DNA of 53,376 nucleotides from NCBI GenBank assembly GCA_964346275.1, contig CAYFUR010000011.1, positions 1 to 53,376 of the forward strand, written 5' to 3'. The number at the start of each line of letters is the position of its first letter. Position 1 is the stretch's first letter. The notes under the pieces were generated by a model. It saw nothing but the letters and a program-made list of their open reading frames with translations, was not told the origin of the DNA and made no database searches. The DNA is from CAYFUR01 sp964346275. GTDB lineage: Bacteria > Sumerlaeota > Sumerlaeia > SLMS01. The position numbers and the translations under genes were made by a program. This document shows positions 49,335-53,376 of this stretch, one piece after another.

Positions 49335-51545
49335 TCAGGATTCCCGCAGCACTGCCGACTGCTTCTCCGAGAGCGGCGCTTGCGAGCGCGTGTCCGTGCT
49401 GGTGCGCGAATCCGAGCCGCGATCCTTCGGCTTCTCCTTCTTGTCCTTCTGGCCGCCCTTCTCGCGCTTGGGATAATCGATGCGCGTGTGGAAGCGGGAC
49501 TTGAGGACTTTCACGAAGGTCTGGCGGATCACGTTCAAATCGCGCAGGGTCAGGTTACACTCGTTAAACTGGCCATCGTTGAATTTATCGAAAATAGTGT
49601 TCCGNNNNNNNNNNNNNNNNNNNNNNNNNNNNNNNNNNNNNNNNNNNNNNNNNNNNNNNNNNNNNNNNNNNNNNNNNNNNNNNNNNNNNNNNNNNNNNNN
49701 NNNNCCTTCCTTGACGTGGTTTTTAATAATCAGCGTCGACATGATCGGCTTGAGAGCCGCATGGCGCATCTTGTCTTCGTTGGTGATCTGATTCTCGGTA
49801 AAGTATTCCGGCTTCTTGACTTTTCCGATATCGTGGTAATAACAACCGGCGCGGACCAGCAGGTAATTGACCCCGATTTGCTGGGCGGCTGCCTCCGCCA
49901 GCTTGGTCACGTTGAGGGTATGCTGCCACGTTCCCGGCGCTTCTTCCTCGATGCGCCGCAGGAGCGGGTGCTGCAAGCCGGTCAGCTCGAGGAGTTGCAT
50001 ATCGGTGATGATGCCGAAACGCTCGAATACCGGGAGCACCGCCAGCACCAGGAAACTGCCAATGCCGCCGAAGAAGCCGAGCCCCGCCATGTCGAGGGGG
50101 ATTTGTTCGCGGTTGGCGATGAAACCCGAGATCAGAATCACCGCCGCGTTCACAATGCCGATGAGAATGCTGGCCAGGAAGACATCCCAGCGTTTGCGGA
50201 TCGTGGCCAGCGCCGCCACCGCCGTGTAGCCGCCAAAAATCCCCACCACCACGAGCTGGTAATTCAGGTCGACCTGGAGGCCCATGAGAAGACAGCCCCA
50301 GGTGACCAGCAGCAAGGCCATGCGCACCTCGAGGAGCAGCACGCCCAGCATGCCGAGAGCACCGGCGGGGAACAGATAGCCCACGCGGGCCGTTTCCCCG
50401 TCGGCCAGGAAAATGAACACCGCTTCGAGGGCCAGCGCCATGAGCACCGGAATCGACACCAGCATGATATTATAGGTGGTGAACTCGAACTCGCGGCTGA
50501 AGCGGCGCACATAGAACGAAAGAATCAGAAAGACGATAAAGACAAAGGCTGCATGGCCCATCAGGCGGATATTGTGGCGTTTTTCCACGGCGTCGCGATG
50601 GACCTGGAGCAGCCGCGCCTCCTCGGGATCCAAAGTGCGATCCGCCGCCTCTGAGGGCACAAGTACCTCGTCCTTGCTATACATCGTGGTCAGGTCGCGC
50701 TCGGGATAATTCTCGTAGGCCTCGCGGGATGCCTCTTCATTGTAGAGCAGGTTGGGGCGCAAAAGCGCGCTCAGCAGTGCCTCGGCGACGCGGCGGACTT
50801 CCGTCCGGCGCTGGCGGTCGAAGGTTTCATTAAGCCGCCGGAGCAACTCATTCCACGTATAAAGATCCGGAGGATAGGGCAGCGGATCTTCCAGCACATC
50901 GCGACGGTTGGCCAGCGCATGGTGAGGGTCGCGCACGTCGACCACCCGATTCTTCAGGAACCCCTTGTACATGGTCGCCTGCTCGACGATCACATGGCGC
51001 GAATAGGCATCAAGGACCATGCTTCGCAGGGACTGGCGAAACCGCGGATCTTTGAGATTCTCGACAAATTCCGTGACTTCGCTCTCCGTGAGAAAAGCGA
51101 GGCGGGAATCCTCGCGCCGGAGAACCTCGATCATTTCCGACGGCTCATCCTTCCCGGGGGACAAAGCGTCCACGGTCTGGAAGATTCCCTGAAGATCCGC
51201 AAGCACCTCATCGCGCACATCGGGCTTATAGACGTAAACCCGGCGATGTGATTGACGGCGTTCCTGTTCGAATTCCTGGCGAGCCTCTTCGCTTTCGAAT
51301 CGGAAGTCCGTCCACGCGTGGATGGGCGCTTGCTCAAGCCGGGTGTTTTCCCGGCCGGCGGGGGGCTTGTAGAGGTAAAAGGGAGCCGTGAGCAGCACGG
51401 TGACCACATAGAGGGCGATCAGAATCAGCCAACGGGTGTAATCCCGTCTGATCTGTTCCTCGTCGGGAACCTTGAAGGTGGTTCTCCGAACTTCCTGGGG
51501 CAGCGGTGTCAGGCGCATGAGGCGTGGAAGCTTCGCCCTCTCCAA
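49335..51545 (-). CDS. pgpH: PgpH-type 7TM-HD cyclic-di-AMP phosphodiesterase, interrupted by a gap
   Basis: 736 residues as read, but 100 N fall inside the HD domain. Order: one N-terminal span (IALYVVTVLLTAPFYLY), a large extracytoplasmic domain (about 60-335), seven membrane segments (about 340-530), then an HD domain with TWQHTLNVTKLAEAAAQQIG and VRAGCYYHDIGKVKKPEYFT. After the gap the typical FNDGQFNECNLTLRDLNVIR end appears, followed by a lysine- and glutamate-rich tail of about 55 residues. This is the layout of PgpH/YqfF. The missing stretch should hold the HHGT motif. Both sides share one frame through 100 N, so the true missing length is one more than a multiple of three. Confidence 0.88.
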   Translation of the reverse strand: MERAKLPRLMRLTPLPQEVRRTTFKVPDEEQIRRDYTRWLILIALYVVTVLLTAPFYLYKPPAGRENTRLEQAPIHAWTDFRFESEEARQEFEQERRQSHRRVYVYKPDVRDEVLADLQGIFQTVDALSPGKDEPSEMIEVLRREDSRLAFLTESEVTEFVENLKDPRFRQSLRSMVLDAYSRHVIVEQATMYKGFLKNRVVDVRDPHHALANRRDVLEDPLPYPPDLYTWNELLRRLNETFDRQRRTEVRRVAEALLSALLRPNLLYNEEASREAYENYPERDLTTMYSKDEVLVPSEAADRTLDPEEARLLQVHRDAVEKRHNIRLMGHAAFVFIVFLILSFYVRRFSREFEFTTYNIMLVSIPVLMALALEAVFIFLADGETARVGYLFPAGALGMLGVLLLEVRMALLLVTWGCLLMGLQVDLNYQLVVVGIFGGYTAVAALATIRKRWDVFLASILIGIVNAAVILISGFIANREQIPLDMAGLGFFGGIGSFLVLAVLPVFERFGIITDMQLLELTGLQHPLLRRIEEEAPGTWQHTLNVTKLAEAAAQQIGVNYLLVRAGCYYHDIGKVKKPEYFTENQITNEDKMRHAALKPIMSTLIIKNHVKEXXXXXXXXXXXXXXXXXXXXXXXXXXXXXXXXXXRNTIFDKFNDGQFNECNLTLRDLNVIRQTFVKVLKSRFHTRIDYPKREKGGQKDKKEKPKDRGSDSRTSTDTRSQAPLSEKQSAVLRES
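49605..49704. other. Assembly gap (100 N) inside the 7TM-HD gene
   Basis: No overlap between its two ends, unlike the gap at 18673. The 33 residues allowed by 100 N are too few: family members have, by recollection, about 80-90 residues in the lost part. So the gap is real and longer than 100 bases. Confidence 0.8.
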
Positions 51546-51717
51546 TTGATCGGCTTGAGTCTTTCGGGCCGGAGTGCATCACCCGTGCCCGTAGCGGCTT
51601 TCTGGATGAAAAAAGGGGGCGATGGGGAAAGCAACACGAAAACCCATTGAGACAAAGCCTGGAGTAATCGCTCGTTCGCCCAAAACCTTCCCATACGGGA
51701 GGGAAAAGATGCAAAAT

Positions 51718-51746
51718 CCCGAAGCCGCCGCGGGGTAAGCTTCGGG
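51718..51746 (-). terminator. Terminator of the C-terminal TPR gene
   Basis: 8-base stem CCCGAAGC/GCTTCGGG, followed on the minus strand by ATTTTGC. It lies 42 bases beyond the stop of the 140-residue TPR gene and ahead of the 7TM-HD gene. Confidence 0.6.
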
Positions 51747-51787
51747 AGATGAAATTTCCTGGCGGAAAGAGAGCCGGCTGGGATGGC

Positions 51788-52210
51788 TCAGATTCCCAGA
51801 GATTCGATGTGCGATTTCACCTCGGCCTTTTCGGCCTCGTTGTCGATCGCATCGGAGTAAGACTGCCAGGCGGACTTTGCCTGGGGCAGGAGCCCGGCCT
51901 TTTCATAGCAGACGGCCAGGTTGAAAATCGCATCGGTGAGCGTGGGTTCCAGCTCGATCGCCCGGCGGAAATAATTGATGGCCTCGTCCCAGTTCTCTTC
52001 GGACGCATACATATGGCCGAGGTTGTAATAATCCGTGGGATCGGTGATCTCGTTTCCCATTTCTTTCAGCGCGAGGACCTTCTCGGCGGGGCTGAGGGAA
52101 TGAAGAAGGGAAACACCATAGCGTTCCTGAGCGACTTCCGTATCAAGGCGGAGGGTCTCGCGATAGCGATTGATTTCACGTTCGTAAAGATCGCCTTTGT
52201 AATCGGCCAT
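51788..52210 (-). CDS. Small TPR protein
   Basis: 140 residues, cytoplasmic. Two TPR units, DPTDYYNLGHMYASEENWDE plus AINYFRRAIELEPTLTDAIF, and NLAVCYEKAGLLPQAKSAWQ, sit in the second half. The first 60 residues are charged and helical without a clear motif. No signal peptide. Preceded by a 700-base gene-poor region and followed by a terminator, so it is probably monocistronic. Partner unknown. Confidence 0.78.
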   Translation of the reverse strand: MADYKGDLYEREINRYRETLRLDTEVAQERYGVSLLHSLSPAEKVLALKEMGNEITDPTDYYNLGHMYASEENWDEAINYFRRAIELEPTLTDAIFNLAVCYEKAGLLPQAKSAWQSYSDAIDNEAEKAEVKSHIESLGI

Positions 52211-52926
52211 TTGAGCTCTACCTTAAGAAGGGGAAGTTGGCGGCCCGGGCGCACCCATGGCCAGAGCGGCGGGACTGTATCCACCGGCGCCGAGGCTGTC
52301 GAGAGAAATGCATGCCGTTTCGCGATGAAGGCCCAGGATATGTGTTAATAAATTGATCTTCCTCTTGGAAAGAGAGGCACAGGATTTCCCTGCATTCGGG
52401 TAAAGGGTTTCCCGGACAGGCGGTTTGGCATGCCCCGAAAACCATGGAGATCCTTCAGTCCAGCAGGCTACTGGAATCCTTCCAGCCCTGCACTGGCTAC
52501 CTGTTAACGTCAATGAAATCAATTTTCTGTCCCCATGCATATTCATTCCTGGCAAGGAGACCCTTCGCAGTATTCCCCGCCTCGGGCAAATCCCGAAAAC
52601 TTCCTCCCCGGCAAGGCACAAGGATTGCCATCTCAATTGGTGGAAGAAGCCCCGAGCAAACCCAAAAACCCCCCTAAAAAAGCTTCTTCTCGTTTCCCCC
52701 ATAACCCCATCCGTGTCCATGACGCCGGGCGACCACCCGGCGCCATGGGTGTTTCCGCATTCCCTGAGGCGCCGAGAAGTTCAAAAATCGTCTCATAAGT
52801 AGATGGTTGAATTTCAACACGTTATGCAAGCGCTCTCAGGCTTCTCCTGCTTTTTTCGACTTGAGTTGACAAGGTTGCAGACTTTCGCGATCCTATTTGT
52901 TGACTGTCTCTCGGAAAGAGCTCCTC
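52211..52926. other. 716-base region without a convincing gene
   Basis: Several short open frames on both strands have no protein-like composition and I reject them. It holds an imperfect dyad at 52717-52748 (described separately) and a perfect TTGACA at 52866-52871, which may be the -35 of the final gene, though no good -10 follows. Nothing else seen: no tRNA and no repeat. Confidence 0.5.
52717..52748. terminator. Strong hairpin in the gene-free region
   Basis: CCATG-A-CGCCGGG pairing with CCCGGCG-C-CATGG (12 pairs, one mismatch) with a 6-base loop, then GTGTTTCC. It looks like an intrinsic terminator for something upstream on the plus strand, although no gene is visible there. Confidence 0.45.
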
Positions 52927-53310
52927 ATGAAGACCTTAAAAATCAGAGCTTCAGAAGTCCACAAACACAGCAAGCAAACCGCCCGATTGCGACTCCTCGT
53001 CGACAACCAGGGAAACACGGAAATCTTTTCCGCCGTCGTGACCCGCATCAGCCCCCTCGATATCCGCCTCGCGCTCCAGGAAGAACTTCCCCTCCTGAAT
53101 TCCCAAGTCTATTACCTGAATCCGATGGTGGATATCGAACTGGACCTTCCGCGCGACAAGACCGTGATGACGCGCGGAAAGCTCTGTGGCATCGCCCAGA
53201 ATTACGAGGCCGATTCCGCCCCGCTCCTGATCGATCTCGAATTCCCCGAGATCTCGGACGAAGAGGAACAGGTGCTGCGCGATTCCAACCCCGCTCTCGT
53301 TGTGAACTGA
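52927..53310 (+). CDS. Small PilZ-like beta protein
   Basis: 127 residues from the ATG at 52927; a TTG-type upstream frame start at 52897 is less likely. Alternating beta-type pattern (TARLRLLVDNQGNTEIFSAV, LDIRLALQEELPLL, VDIELDLPRDKTVMTRGKLC) recalls PilZ-type barrels, but the RxxxR and D/NxSxxG motifs are not clear, so binding of cyclic di-GMP cannot be asserted. No signal peptide. TTGACA 56 bases upstream may belong to its promoter. Last gene before the window ends. Confidence 0.6.
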   Translation: MKTLKIRASEVHKHSKQTARLRLLVDNQGNTEIFSAVVTRISPLDIRLALQEELPLLNSQVYYLNPMVDIELDLPRDKTVMTRGKLCGIAQNYEADSAPLLIDLEFPEISDEEEQVLRDSNPALVVN

Positions 53311-53376
53311 TCGCCCTTTCTCCCGCTCCCCGCTCCCAGAATTGCGCCTTCCTCATTTCCTTGCCGGTTTGAACTC

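Noticed and set aside
49380..50654. 424-codon plus-strand frame across the second gap
   Set aside because: Antisense to the PgpH-like gene, passes through N, with His/Gln-rich composition.
52223..52720. 165-codon minus-strand frame in the gene-poor region
   Set aside because: No motif, no ribosome binding site, irregular composition, and it includes the hairpin's flank.
1..53376. CRISPR array, transposon, prophage or toxin-antitoxin pair
   Set aside because: No spaced direct repeats, transposase, integrase, phage structural gene or recognisable toxin was found on either strand.

Overview
The window reads as a piece of a free-living, Gram-negative-like, environmental bacterium of high GC (about 60% by eye), assembled from shotgun data with two 100-N gaps. 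There is no marker gene that fixes the taxon. Type II pseudopilins ending in a YDPTNGTIS-type motif, SUMF1-like, PEGA and DUF4384 secreted proteins, a Tat-exported DUF3604/PHP protein and a WaaP-like kinase together suggest a diderm candidate-phylum or PVC-like lineage (Sumerlaeota, Hydrogenedentota or relatives). That placement is inference. No tRNA, rRNA, CRISPR array, transposase, integrase or phage gene is visible, so this looks like ordinary chromosome.

Layout. 1-630: AT-richer left edge holding the 5' part of a minus-strand TPR-like lipoprotein gene with a good promoter. 0.7-8.3 kb: a membrane protein, an XdhC-like protein followed by a 37-residue membrane microprotein, two further membrane proteins, a pseudopilin, an ArsR-methyltransferase fusion and a DUF4384 secreted protein. 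8.4-15.9 kb: an eight-gene minus-strand cell-surface polysaccharide operon, mostly joined by 4-base ATGA overlaps: TPR protein, GT2, sugar-1-phosphate nucleotidylyltransferase, polysaccharide deacetylase-like protein, left-handed beta-helix acyltransferase, Gfo/Idh dehydrogenase, DegT aminotransferase and dTDP-glucose 4,6-dehydratase. 15.9-18.3 kb: LPS-core-kinase-like protein, PEGA/TPR protein, phosphorylase-like protein. 18.4-18.9 kb: a gene-free, hairpin-rich segment with an exceptionally long Shine-Dalgarno match, a 13-codon ORF and a gap that is an assembly artefact. 18.9-28.5 kb (plus strand): DUF2284, RNase III, SUMF1-like, Mrp ATPase, a small membrane protein, YhaM-type exonuclease, PilZ, metallophosphoesterase, GT4, epimerase-like.

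28.5-34.5 kb: GHMP kinase, phosphodiesterase-like metallophosphoesterase, tandem-FHA protein, dTMP kinase, RsmG and a dolichol-phosphate-mannose-synthase-like GT2. 34.8-40 kb: WecA/MraY-like transferase, ferritin, LeuB, two small unknown genes, FolC. 40-47.1 kb: a disordered membrane protein, RlmN, a second pseudopilin with a Spy-like neighbour, and the Tat/PHP protein. 47.2-53.4 kb: MerR-type regulator, M14 carboxypeptidase, a PgpH-type 7TM-HD protein interrupted by the second gap, a TPR protein, a gene-free 0.7 kb and a small PilZ-like protein.

Working together: envelope polysaccharide synthesis is the dominant theme. The 8.4-15.9 kb operon, WecA-like initiator, GT4, GHMP kinase, polyprenyl-phosphate mannose synthase and WaaP-like kinase could all feed one surface glycan. 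Second-messenger and phospho-signalling parts (two PilZ or PilZ-like proteins, PgpH, tandem FHA) and RNA housekeeping (RNase III, YhaM, RsmG, RlmN) are scattered between them. Nothing here is a convincing new defence or mobile system. The best candidate for something undescribed is the structured segment at 18.4-18.9 kb.
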